Shown here: piece after piece, positions 1 to 8,018 of the stretch
Numbering within the stretch: the stretch's first letter is position 1
Layout of the letters: each line of letters opens with the position of its first letter
From: JBIOJM01 sp044450785
GTDB taxonomy: Bacteria > Planctomycetota > Planctomycetia > Isosphaerales > Isosphaeraceae
NCBI GenBank assembly: GCA_044450785.1
Contig: JBIOJM010000045.1
Coordinates: 1-43,674, forward strand
Length of the DNA: 43,674 nt
Direction: 5' to 3'
Program-made: the position numbers and the translations under genes
The notes under the pieces: generated by a model
Told to the model about the DNA's origin: nothing
Seen by the model: only the letters and a program-made list of their open reading frames with translations
Databases searched by the model: none

Positions 1-47
1 ACACCGGAGCAGACGGATCACTTGTCCAAAGGCTCTCGGTGCCGCTC

Positions 48-95
48 GCCCCTCACCCCGGCCCTCTCCCCTCGGAGAGGGAGCCAGAAACAGCG
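48..95. repeat. REP-like GC-rich hairpin
   Basis: The core is a perfect 8-bp stem, CCCTCTCC at 62-69 pairing with GGAGAGGG at 74-81, with a 4-base loop. It is preceded by CCCTCACCCCGGCC. The same motif family recurs in opposite orientation at 43447-43493, so this is probably an interspersed extragenic palindromic repeat and not a gene-specific terminator. The repeat-family assignment is inference. Confidence 0.5.
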
Positions 96-650
96 GGGCA
101 TCGTTTCGTCTTCCTTCCCAGGTGGTGATCAGCGAGAAGTCTCCTTCTTCCCACTCCTGTGACGCCGCGCAGCGCCTTCCAAGCTGCCCAACTGGATCCA
201 CATATCATCTCACCGCAGTGAGATCCGATCAGACCAGCGCATCTCCGAACAACCAAGAAACCGCGTGGGAATAACCCCGCGAAATTCCCACGACGATTTC
301 CCGCCGATGTTCACCTATCTCAACCAGGAATTGATCTACCAAGGACGATCCGGTTCTCGCCTCGTTATCCCGCACAAAAGCGGCCGCGGCGGCCGCGCTC
401 CCGGGATCGCCAATGTCTCACTTCGAGCCGCGAGCGGTATAACCACTACGACAGGGCCCGAAACACGATGGTCTGACCACGCTCCACGCTGTCCGCACCA
501 CAGACCACGCCAAAGGTCCGTGCCGGTCAGGGAAATCGTTTGCGGGGCCTCGCCGCGACCCGTATGATGATGCCGATCCGGGCTGGCCTCGGGCCCGTCG
601 ATGGTTCCCCGCTAGATTCCCACCGGCCACGTACCCAGGGGTATCCGATC
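96..650. other. Intergenic region, no gene seen
   Basis: Several short reading frames exist on both strands, but none has a credible domain, consistent codon bias or a placed ribosome-binding site. The last part must hold the promoter and leader of the gene starting at 651. I could not pick out a convincing promoter. Confidence 0.5.
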
Positions 651-2993
651 ATGTCCCGACTCCGCCGAACATCGTGGCTTTTCCTCGCGTTGGCCGCACT
701 CGTCTCGACGTCGCGCGGCGACGATCCCCCGGCCCCGCCGAAGAACCCGGCGCCGGGCCGTGACGCATCCCGCGTTTACGGCGAGTGGCGGATCCGGGTC
801 CGGCCCGACCAGGGGCCGGCATACAACCGGCTCATCGAGCAGGCCGGGCTCCCCCTGTTCCGCGAGGCCGGAGGCCGGATGGTCGGCTGGTGGAAAACCC
901 TGATCGGCGACCTCTACGAGCACGTGACGATCTGGGAATACGACGACATGGCGGCCTTCGAGCGAGCAATCCAGTTCCTGTCCAAGAACCCAGCCTTTGA
1001 CCGGTTCGTCGCGGCGCGCGACCCGCTCCTGGCCGGCGAGCAGAACCGATTCCTGCGGCTGGCTGCCGGCGCCGCGCGTCCTGCCCTGCCCGACCCGGCC
1101 CCGTTCGTCGTTCACGAGATCCACCGCGTTCCCCTGTCGCGCCGGGACGCCTACCTCGCCTTCATGACCCGCCAGGGCCTCGACCTGCTCAAGGCCCACG
1201 GCTTCCGCCCCGTGGGTCCCTGGGTTGCCGACGTGGGCCATTGGTCCGAGGTCACGTACCTCTTCCGGTTCGACAGCCTGGCCGAGCGCGAACGGAAGAT
1301 CGCCGAGTTCTCCGCGACCGCGGCCGCGCGGACCTATGGCGAGAAGACCGGCGAATTCGTCGAGGAGATCACGACCCGCCTCCTGATCCCGGCGCCGTTC
1401 GCGCTGGCGGCGCCTGCCCGCGAAACCCCGCCGAAGCCGACGTCGTCCACCGGGCTGCTGCCTCACCAGGACCAGCTCGCTCCAGGAGTTCACGTGGCCG
1501 GCTTCTCCGACCGCTACCGCTCCGCCAACTGCGGCTGGGTCGCGCTCGGCGACGAGACCCTGCTCATCGACCTGCCCCGCGGGATCCCCGTGCCCGAATT
1601 CCTGGCCAAGGTCGCCGCGTCCACCGGCAGGCCCGCCCGGACCCTGGTCCTGACGCACACCCAGGACGGAGATATGCCCATCCTCCGGTCCCTTCTCGAA
1701 CAGGGGATCACCCGCGTTCTCACCTCACCCGGCACCCGTACCCGGCTGCTCGCGGCCCCCAGTGCCCTCGATCCCTCGACCGTGCGCGCCCTGCCCGACC
1801 GTACCCCCATCGGCGACGCCGCGGTCCCGGTCGACTTCCTCCCGCTCGATCAGGTCGCGGCCCCGGCTGGCGCGGCCGTCCACCTGCCGGGCCGGGCTGT
1901 GCTCTTCGCCGGCCCCCTGGTTGTTCACGGCCCGCGCGCCGACCTGGCCGGCAGCGACACAGCGCTCTGGGTCGCGGCCCTTCACCGGATGGAGGCCCTC
2001 GCACCGGCGCGCGTCGTCCCCGGGTTTGGCTCGTGGGGCGGCCCCGAGCTCCTCACCCGCCAGCGCCGGTTTCTGAACGAGCTCCGCCGGCAGGTCGGCT
2101 ACCACATCTCCCAGGGCCGGCCGCATGCCGCCCTCCGCGACCAGGTCCGCCTCCCCGCCGACTGCTTCGCCTGGATGCCCTACGACGACCCGATCGCCGA
2201 AGACCTCGAGCATGTCTATCGAGAGCTGACCGTCCCGACCGCCCCGTTCCACGGCCGCGTCCCGATCGCGTCGGCCGCCCACCCGCATGCGCTCGTCCTG
2301 ATCGGGGACCAACCCCACGAGCCCGGCCATCTCGAGGAGGGCCTCCAACCCGTCTTTGAGGCCACCGGCGTCGTCCCCCATTTCACGGTGGATGTGAATG
2401 CGTTGTCGGCGAAGAACCTGGCGATGGTCCAGCTCCTGGTGATCTTGCGCGATGGTCTCATGCGCCCGGAGCGAGACGATCGCACGCATTTCATCTGGAT
2501 GACGCCCGAGCAGGAGCGCGCGGTGGCGGCGTTTGTCGAGGGAGGAGGCGGGTTCCTCAACCTGCACAACTCAATGGGACTGTACCCTCCCCATGGCCCC
2601 TATCTCGACCTGGTGGGAGGCCGGTACATCGGCCATGGCCCGCTGGAGCGGTTCCGGGTCGAGGTCGTCGACCCGGCCCACCCCATCACGCGCGGCGTCG
2701 GCGCCTTCTTCGTCGCCGATGAGCAGCATACGCCGCCCTACGACGAGGCGCGCGTGCATCTCCTGCTGCGGAACCGCTCCGATGACGGCAAGGCCGCCGC
2801 CGCCGGCTGGGTCCGCGAGCCGGGCCGCGGCCGGCTCTGCCATCTCGCCAACGGCCACACCCGCGAGGCCTTGCTCCACCCGATGTACCAGAGGCTCCTC
2901 TGCAACGCCGTCCGCTGGTGCCTGCGCCTTGAAGACCCCGGCCCGACGCCCCACACCACATACCTGATCCGGCGACCGGCTGGGCCAATGTAG
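651..2993 (+). CDS. Exported NIPSNAP / metallo-beta-lactamase-like / ThuA-like multidomain protein
   Basis: I chose the ATG at 651 over the upstream in-frame ATG at 540. It has an AGGGG ribosome-binding site about 9 bases upstream and begins a signal peptide (MSRLRR, then a hydrophobic run to about residue 23). The 780-residue product has two NIPSNAP-like ferredoxin-fold domains (about 40-135 and 145-245). A metallo-beta-lactamase-like region follows (about 270-500). Last comes a ThuA / trehalose-utilisation-like glutamine-amidotransferase-fold domain (about 545-775), with the phrases FVEGGGGFLNLHN and HPITRGV. In the lactamase region the usual HxHxDH metal motif reads H336-T-Q-D-G-D341, so metal binding is probably lost. 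Export suggests a periplasmic or surface role. The substrate is unknown. Sugar or glycoside processing would fit ThuA neighbours in planctomycetes but is inference. No operon partner is evident. Confidence 0.8.
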   Translation: MSRLRRTSWLFLALAALVSTSRGDDPPAPPKNPAPGRDASRVYGEWRIRVRPDQGPAYNRLIEQAGLPLFREAGGRMVGWWKTLIGDLYEHVTIWEYDDMAAFERAIQFLSKNPAFDRFVAARDPLLAGEQNRFLRLAAGAARPALPDPAPFVVHEIHRVPLSRRDAYLAFMTRQGLDLLKAHGFRPVGPWVADVGHWSEVTYLFRFDSLAERERKIAEFSATAAARTYGEKTGEFVEEITTRLLIPAPFALAAPARETPPKPTSSTGLLPHQDQLAPGVHVAGFSDRYRSANCGWVALGDETLLIDLPRGIPVPEFLAKVAASTGRPARTLVLTHTQDGDMPILRSLLEQGITRVLTSPGTRTRLLAAPSALDPSTVRALPDRTPIGDAAVPVDFLPLDQVAAPAGAAVHLPGRAVLFAGPLVVHGPRADLAGSDTALWVAALHRMEALAPARVVPGFGSWGGPELLTRQRRFLNELRRQVGYHISQGRPHAALRDQVRLPADCFAWMPYDDPIAEDLEHVYRELTVPTAPFHGRVPIASAAHPHALVLIGDQPHEPGHLEEGLQPVFEATGVVPHFTVDVNALSAKNLAMVQLLVILRDGLMRPERDDRTHFIWMTPEQERAVAAFVEGGGGFLNLHNSMGLYPPHGPYLDLVGGRYIGHGPLERFRVEVVDPAHPITRGVGAFFVADEQHTPPYDEARVHLLLRNRSDDGKAAAAGWVREPGRGRLCHLANGHTREALLHPMYQRLLCNAVRWCLRLEDPGPTPHTTYLIRRPAGPM

Positions 2994-3139
2994 AGAGTTG
3001 TCCTGAACGAGGGCAGACAACTCCAGGCGCAGTTGATTATCCTTGAACTGGCGGCAGGATAACCGTGTCCAGTCGATCGCGTTCATCCCTTCCTTGATCC
3101 ACTACTCCGCCGCGACTCACGTTCGGCATCTTCCCTGGC

Positions 3140-3319
3140 ATGACCGGGACGGAGGGAGCCGCGACCGCGGCGGCATCGGCCACTTACGACCCGGCCCGGA
3201 CGGACGAGGCCCTCACGCTGCTGCAACCGCCCGGCCGGCCGTTTGTCGTCCGCGGCTACGCCGTCTACCGGGGAGACGGCCGGGGCGAGAACCGGACCCC
3301 GCCCGACATCGAGATGTAG
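3140..3319 (+). CDS. Possible small orphan ORF or gene remnant (59 residues)
   Basis: This open frame from ATG 3140 to TAG 3317-3319 shows coding-like third-position GC and an ordered middle (FVVRGYAVYRGDG). No family is recognised and no clear ribosome-binding site precedes it. It lies in the 388-base gap between the ThuA-like gene and the ankyrin gene. It may be a remnant of a larger gene. The rest of the gap shows nothing else I can support. Confidence 0.22.
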   Translation: MTGTEGAATAAASATYDPARTDEALTLLQPPGRPFVVRGYAVYRGDGRGENRTPPDIEM

Positions 3320-3381
3320 CTATGCTCGACGCCTTTCCGCATCATTGAGGTAGCCACCTGCCACTCGCCACCAACCACGAA

Positions 3382-3846
3382 TCACTCCGCTTGCCGGCGG
3401 ACGACCCGGAGGTACTCGGAGAGATCTCTGTTTCCGTCATGTTCAGCCCAATCCTCCGGGAGCTTGCCGATCTTGCTGTCTCGCACGGAGGGATCGGCGC
3501 CGTGCTCCAGCAGTCGATCGACCATGTCCCGGCGTCCGCGGAGCGCGGCGTAGTGAAGCGGTGTGCCCGCGAAATCGAACCCTGCGGGGATGAGGTTCAC
3601 CCGGGCGCCGAGACCAAGAAGACGGTCCACCGTTTCGGCACGCCCCCAGGCCGCCGCGTAGACCAGAGCATTACCTTCGAGGGCATCGACCGGTGGCATG
3701 GTGAGCACGAGGCACTGCAGAATCGTGGGATGGCTCAACCGGGATCGCGCTGTCGCCAGCTCCGGGTCCGCAGTCAGCAGTGCGGCCAAACGCTCAACGT
3801 CGCCGCTGGCGAGAGCCGCTTCCGCCGGATGAAACCGCGCATCCAT
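3382..3846 (-). CDS. Small ankyrin-repeat protein
   Basis: The 154-residue product consists almost wholly of ankyrin-type helix-turn-helix repeats. Clear units are GNALVYAAAWGRAETVDRLL (about 58-77) and GTPLHYAALRGRRDMVDRLL (about 93-112), with LLEHGADPSVRD following. There is no signal peptide or membrane segment, so it is probably cytoplasmic. Ankyrin repeats bind proteins; no partner can be inferred. The start at 3846 is preceded by AGGA about 8 bases upstream. It lies 74 bases downstream of pyruvate kinase on the same strand and could be co-transcribed, but a short repeat lies between them. Confidence 0.8.
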   Translation of the reverse strand: MDARFHPAEAALASGDVERLAALLTADPELATARSRLSHPTILQCLVLTMPPVDALEGNALVYAAAWGRAETVDRLLGLGARVNLIPAGFDFAGTPLHYAALRGRRDMVDRLLEHGADPSVRDSKIGKLPEDWAEHDGNRDLSEYLRVVRRQAE

Positions 3847-3880
3847 TCCCGAGGTCCTGCTTACGGCGAGGCGGCTGTCT

Positions 3881-3915
3881 TATTCATCCTTCCGCCTTCA
3901 TCCTTCATCCTTTCG
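3881..3915 (-). repeat. Short GGATGAA-type direct repeats
   Basis: On the minus strand this intergenic stretch reads as GGATGAAGGATGAAGGCGGAAGG followed by ATGAA in sequence, that is, repeated GGATGAA/GGCGGAA heptamers. It lies between pyruvate kinase and the ankyrin gene. It is probably a low-complexity interspersed repeat; no function can be assigned. Confidence 0.4.
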
Positions 3916-3920
3916 ACGCG

Positions 3921-5441
3921 TCACTGGACTCCGTACACTTCGATCTCGTTATGAGTCGGGTCATCGGGCAGGGAGCCGCGGATCCGGACGATGAGGTCGC
4001 CCGGGGCGGCCAGGCCGCGGGCACGGCACCAGTTGAAGATGAAGGCGTGGATCTGTTCTCGGGAAGAGTTCTCGGGAATGGGGACCGGCGTGACGCCCCA
4101 GAAGAGGGCCATGGCGCGGGCCGTCTGGACGTCGCCCGCCAGGGCCAGGGTCGGGGTGCGGTTGCGATGCTTCGACAGGGCCAGGGCCGTGCGTCCCGAA
4201 TGGGTGTCGACCACCAAAAGGGCCGCATTCAGGCGCCGGGAAATCAGGCTGGCCGCCTCGACCACGCTCTCGGTGATCGGTCGGACCCGGGCGGCGCGTG
4301 CCACCTCGCGGCCCTCCGGTTGACCGGGTCGCTGGCCCGGGGCACCAAGCCCGTTCGAGACCGACCAAGTCTCCCACCCGCCCGTGCGGTATTGCGAGAA
4401 GATGAGCGCCTCGGCCTCCCCGGCGATCCGGCTCATCATCGCGACCGATTCGACCGGGTATTGACCGATGGCCGTCTCACCCGAGAGCATCACGGCGTCG
4501 GTGCCGTCCAGCACGGCGTTGAAGACGTCGCTGGCCTCGGCGCGGGTCGGCCGGCTGGACGACTCCATGCTATTGAGCATCTGGGTGGCTGTGATGACGG
4601 GGACCCGCGCGCGGTGGCACGTGTCGATGATCTGCTTCTGGATGGCCGGCACCCGGATCACGTCCAGCTCGACCCCCAGGTCGCCGCGGGCGACCATGAC
4701 GGCGTCTGCCTCGGCGACGATCGCCTCGAGGTTGTCCACCGCCTGTGGCTTCTCGATCTTGGCGACGATCCGCGCGCGGCTGCCCCGGCGCTCGAGCTCG
4801 CCGCGCAAGAGCGCGACGTCTTCCGCCTTCCGCACGAACGAGAGCCCGACGTAATCCACCTCATGCGCCGCCGTCCATTCCAGGTCGGCCAGGTCCTTCT
4901 CGGTGAGCGCCGCCACGCTCAAGCCCGCACGCGGGACGTTGATCCCCTGATGCGAGCGGATCCGGCCCGGGAGCGAGACCCTGAGCAAGGCCCGACCCGG
5001 ACTTCGCGCAACCACGTCCATGGCAACCGTGCCGTCGGCGAAGAGTACGCTCTGGCCAACCTCGAGGTCGTCGGGCAAATGACGGTAAGTCGACGTCAGG
5101 TGATGGGGATCGTCGTCACCGGCCGGGTCGTCCGTCAGAACGAACTCTGCGTCCTGATCGCAGACGGCCATCTCACCCGGTATCTCGCCCAGCCGGATCT
5201 TGGGACCGCACAAATCCTGCAAGACCCCGAGCTGAATCTCCGTCTCGGCGGCGATCCGGCGGATCGCCTCGAGCGCAGCCGTTTGCGTCTCGTGAGTCCC
5301 GTGGGAGAAGTTGAGCCGGAAGACGTCGGCCCCCGCATCGACCATCTGTCTCATCACCAGCGGGTCGACCGACGCCGGACCGATCGTCGCCACGATCTTG
5401 GTCCGCACCTTTCCATACTGCTCTCTATGTCGTGATTTCAC
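3921..5441 (-). CDS. pyk: Pyruvate kinase
   Basis: Catalyses phosphoenolpyruvate plus ADP to pyruvate plus ATP, the last step of glycolysis, in the cytoplasm. The 506-residue length is slightly above the bacterial norm of about 470-480. The N-terminus has the family start RTKIVATIGPAS (about 13-24) and RLNFSHGTHE (about 43-52). The active-site stretch IVAKIEKPQAVDN carries the catalytic lysine. MVARGDLGVEL is the metal and phosphate-binding segment, and MLSGETAIGQYP closes the barrel. The C-terminal domain (about 370-500) includes the allosteric-type alpha/beta fold. An insert of about 25 residues rich in Gly and Pro (GLGAPGQRPGQPEG) precedes the C-terminal domain and explains the extra length. 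All key residues appear intact. Confidence 0.97.
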   Translation of the reverse strand: MKSRHREQYGKVRTKIVATIGPASVDPLVMRQMVDAGADVFRLNFSHGTHETQTAALEAIRRIAAETEIQLGVLQDLCGPKIRLGEIPGEMAVCDQDAEFVLTDDPAGDDDPHHLTSTYRHLPDDLEVGQSVLFADGTVAMDVVARSPGRALLRVSLPGRIRSHQGINVPRAGLSVAALTEKDLADLEWTAAHEVDYVGLSFVRKAEDVALLRGELERRGSRARIVAKIEKPQAVDNLEAIVAEADAVMVARGDLGVELDVIRVPAIQKQIIDTCHRARVPVITATQMLNSMESSSRPTRAEASDVFNAVLDGTDAVMLSGETAIGQYPVESVAMMSRIAGEAEALIFSQYRTGGWETWSVSNGLGAPGQRPGQPEGREVARAARVRPITESVVEAASLISRRLNAALLVVDTHSGRTALALSKHRNRTPTLALAGDVQTARAMALFWGVTPVPIPENSSREQIHAFIFNWCRARGLAAPGDLIVRIRGSLPDDPTHNEIEVYGVQ

Positions 5442-5616
5442 CGGATTCTATCCTCGTGCGGCGGGTCCGTCATGGCCCGGCATTGTAGTGGACCAGCCGG
5501 CAGAGGGCCAGGTGCGTCAAGAATTGACGCGCGTGGGGGAAATCGCGTTTATCGGACCAAACCGGCCACACATTCGTCCCGCATTAGCCACGACTCAGCC
5601 GTTTTCGCCATTAGAA

Positions 5617-5644
5617 TTGACATTCGGTGGAAGTCGGTGACAAT
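5617..5644 (+). promoter_or_regulatory. Candidate sigma-70-type promoter for the gene at 5711
   Basis: TTGACA at 5617-5622 is a perfect -35 consensus. GACAAT at 5639-5644 matches four of six positions of the -10 box, with a 16-base spacer. Transcription would begin near 5651, leaving a leader of about 60 bases before the ATG at 5711. The assignment is by sequence match only. Confidence 0.4.
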
Positions 5645-5710
5645 TCATCCGGCGGAGGCGTCGGCTTATTAGCAACTGACCACTGACCACTACTCGTGAC
5701 AAGGCCATCG

Positions 5711-7723
5711 ATGAAGCGAACCTTTGCCGTAGCCGCGTTGCTGACCGCCCTCGTGGTCTTGATCAAGCTGACGTTCAAACCAGGCGGCCCGGGCGGTCCC
5801 GCGTCGTGGGCGCCGGCGAACCCGCCCGAAATCGCGGCACCGGCGAGCTCGCCCGATGCCGAGACGGATCCGAAGTCCCAACTGCTGGCCAAGTACGAGA
5901 CGGGTCCGCCTCAGGTTCGCGGCCTGGTCGCCCGGGTGGCCGAGCGGTTCGGACGGAATGCCCAGGCGATCGAGCGGACCGACGGTCTGCGCGGCTTGGT
6001 CCTGCTCGACCGGTTGGACCTTGAGGCGATCTTCCTCTATGACAAGCATCCCACGGAATTTCGCCGGCTGCGCGACCTGATCGGGGGCGATGCGGCTGCT
6101 GATCTGCTGCTGCACTGGCGCGAGTATTTCGGGTTGAAGCGGGCGGACGAGACGGACCGGGGCGTCCTGATCGCCGAGATCGCCGGCCTGACCCCGGCGC
6201 AACAACGGGTCGCCGCGCGACACCCCAGCGTGCTGCCGCTGATCCTGGCGGACCCGACGGCCATGACCAGTTTGATCGAACGGATGGCTCGCGACGAAGA
6301 GGCGCTCGGTCAGGTCCTGGCGGTGCTGAGCTTCATCAGCCTGGAGAAAGGGCCTTCGGACCTGCGGTCCGCGTTGCAAACGTTCGACCATCACGGGCCG
6401 ATCGCTTTGGAAGCCTGCCGCCGGCATGGGCTCGAGGGCTTCGCCCTGGTGAGCCTGTATGGCCCGGTCCTGGAGGCACTGGGCGACGCCCTGTCCCTGG
6501 ATCAGAGCCTGATCCTGCTGCGAGTCAATGCGGATTACATCGACGAGCTGTTGCAAACCCACCGGCCCGAGACCGTGGCCGGCCACCTCCGCCACGTCGC
6601 GGCGGCCGGACTGACCGCGGCGGTTGGAGGCAGCCCTCAGGCGCTCCGGCTGGTTGTGGAATACGGAGAACCGGGCGAGCGAGCCTTGAAGCAGGCCGGG
6701 GCCGACGCGGCCGACGTCGTCTTCGCCGATTTCACCGATCCAACCCTGCGCACTCAGGCGATCGCCGCTCTGGCTGCCCACGGCTCGATGGCCCTGGCGA
6801 TGCTCGACAAGTATGCCCACGACCCGGACTTTCGCGGGATCCTCCGTACCCATGGCGCGGCCATCATCCCGTCGATCGCACAGGCCGACGCCGGGCCAGA
6901 GACCCTGGCCTATCTCCAGGCCAAGACCCGGCGGGCGTTCACCGAGTCGTTGGCCTTGGCTGTTCTCTTCGCATCGGGGGACAACGGCCTGGCAATGATC
7001 CACACGATCAAGAACGACGGATTGCAGCGAGTCGCCCAGTTGAATCAGACCGGAGTTCAGTTCTACCAGTTCTTCCCCTTGTATGACGTGATCCACCTGG
7101 GCAACGTCTTGCGAAGAGGCTACGCGCCGACGTCGGGCGAGATGACCTGGGCGCTGGTCGACGGCTGTTTCGTGGTCACCGACGTCTTGAGCCTGGCAGC
7201 CATCCAGCCCGAGGGTGTGGTCGCCGCCGAGTCGATCCGCGGCGAGGTCAAGGCCGCCGTGCGGGAGGGAGTCAAATCCGTGGGCCGCGAGCTGACCGCC
7301 AGCGGCGCCGAGTCCGCCGGCAAGTCCCTGGCCCGTCACGAGCTCGGCGCCGGCCTCGAGCAGGCCGCCGCCCAGGGAACCTCGATCGGATCGCGGCGCT
7401 TGGCACGATGGTGGACCGTGCGATCGGCCGGCGGCCTGTACGAGGTCCTGCGGCGAATCCCCGAGGCCCTGCCGCAGCTCAGCCTGGCTCAGATGACCCA
7501 GATCGCCGGCCCGCTCTGCAAGAAGGCCGGGTTGCGCCTGACCACCTGGCAACCAATCCGGCTCTTGCGTGACGGAGCCGAAGTTGTGCTGCGCATCCCA
7601 CCGCAACGAGGGTTGAAGTACCTGTCGGCACAGGCCATTCAAGCCGGCGTCGGCGTGGTCGGCTTCCAGAAGATGGAAGAGCACATGATGAGTCGACGTC
7701 CTAAGCCTTTGCGAGAAAATTAA
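5711..7723 (+). CDS. Membrane-anchored helical-repeat protein of unknown function
   Basis: The ATG at 5711 is preferred to the in-frame GTG at 5696: AAGG lies 6 bases upstream and the protein then opens directly with a signal anchor (MKRTFAVAALLTALVVLIKL). The rest of the 670 residues is predicted outside the cytoplasm. The centre (about 170-420) is built from short alpha-helical units with a recurring pattern such as ALRLVVEYGEPGERALKQAG. The C-terminal third (about 450-670) has a second hydrophobic stretch near WALVDGCFVVTDVLSLAAI. The unit pattern resembles the protein encoded at 39783-40829, which suggests a shared family; this needs alignment. No catalytic motif is seen. Confidence 0.6.
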   Translation: MKRTFAVAALLTALVVLIKLTFKPGGPGGPASWAPANPPEIAAPASSPDAETDPKSQLLAKYETGPPQVRGLVARVAERFGRNAQAIERTDGLRGLVLLDRLDLEAIFLYDKHPTEFRRLRDLIGGDAAADLLLHWREYFGLKRADETDRGVLIAEIAGLTPAQQRVAARHPSVLPLILADPTAMTSLIERMARDEEALGQVLAVLSFISLEKGPSDLRSALQTFDHHGPIALEACRRHGLEGFALVSLYGPVLEALGDALSLDQSLILLRVNADYIDELLQTHRPETVAGHLRHVAAAGLTAAVGGSPQALRLVVEYGEPGERALKQAGADAADVVFADFTDPTLRTQAIAALAAHGSMALAMLDKYAHDPDFRGILRTHGAAIIPSIAQADAGPETLAYLQAKTRRAFTESLALAVLFASGDNGLAMIHTIKNDGLQRVAQLNQTGVQFYQFFPLYDVIHLGNVLRRGYAPTSGEMTWALVDGCFVVTDVLSLAAIQPEGVVAAESIRGEVKAAVREGVKSVGRELTASGAESAGKSLARHELGAGLEQAAAQGTSIGSRRLARWWTVRSAGGLYEVLRRIPEALPQLSLAQMTQIAGPLCKKAGLRLTTWQPIRLLRDGAEVVLRIPPQRGLKYLSAQAIQAGVGVVGFQKMEEHMMSRRPKPLREN

Positions 7724-7770
7724 TTGCAACGGCTGTCTGTTTAGTTTATCGACAACGAATCGTCGATGCG

Positions 7771-7786
7771 AGGCTCAGAAGAGCCT
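7771..7786 (+). terminator. Weak hairpin downstream of the gene ending at 7723
   Basis: AGGCTC at 7771-7776 pairs with GAGCCT at 7781-7786 around an AGAA loop. There is no T-run after it, so it is at best a weak or factor-dependent terminator. The surrounding 7724-8018 gap is AT-richer than its flanks and probably holds the promoter of the gene at 8019. Confidence 0.25.
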
Positions 7787-8018
7787 GGTAATCGGTAAGA
7801 TCTCTCTGTTCCTCAGATTTTATCGGATTTCTCGACTTGATCCAACCGATAGATTCGGAAGTGGGTCGGACCGGTCGCGGATCTCTCGGTCTCCGACTGA
7901 CCGTGGTTCACTCATGCATCGGATCTGGCGCGGGGAGGGTGCCGATCCGGCGCCTCGGCTCGGGCAAGCCGGTCATCAACATGGCCGTCAGTCGCCGTCA
8001 GGGACGCTCGGCGGTCGC

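Noticed and set aside
265..567. 100-codon frame near the window start
   Set aside because: It becomes Arg/Pro/His-rich like out-of-frame GC-rich DNA and has no family match by eye.
3780..5435. 551-codon frame antisense to pyruvate kinase
   Set aside because: It mirrors a certain gene on the other strand; long antisense frames are expected at this GC content and the product is rich in Arg, Gly and Asp without a family.
5690..7729. 679-codon frame antisense to the gene at 5711
   Set aside because: Same reason: it is a complementary-strand shadow with low-complexity composition. The plus-strand gene has a start, ribosome-binding site, promoter and signal anchor.
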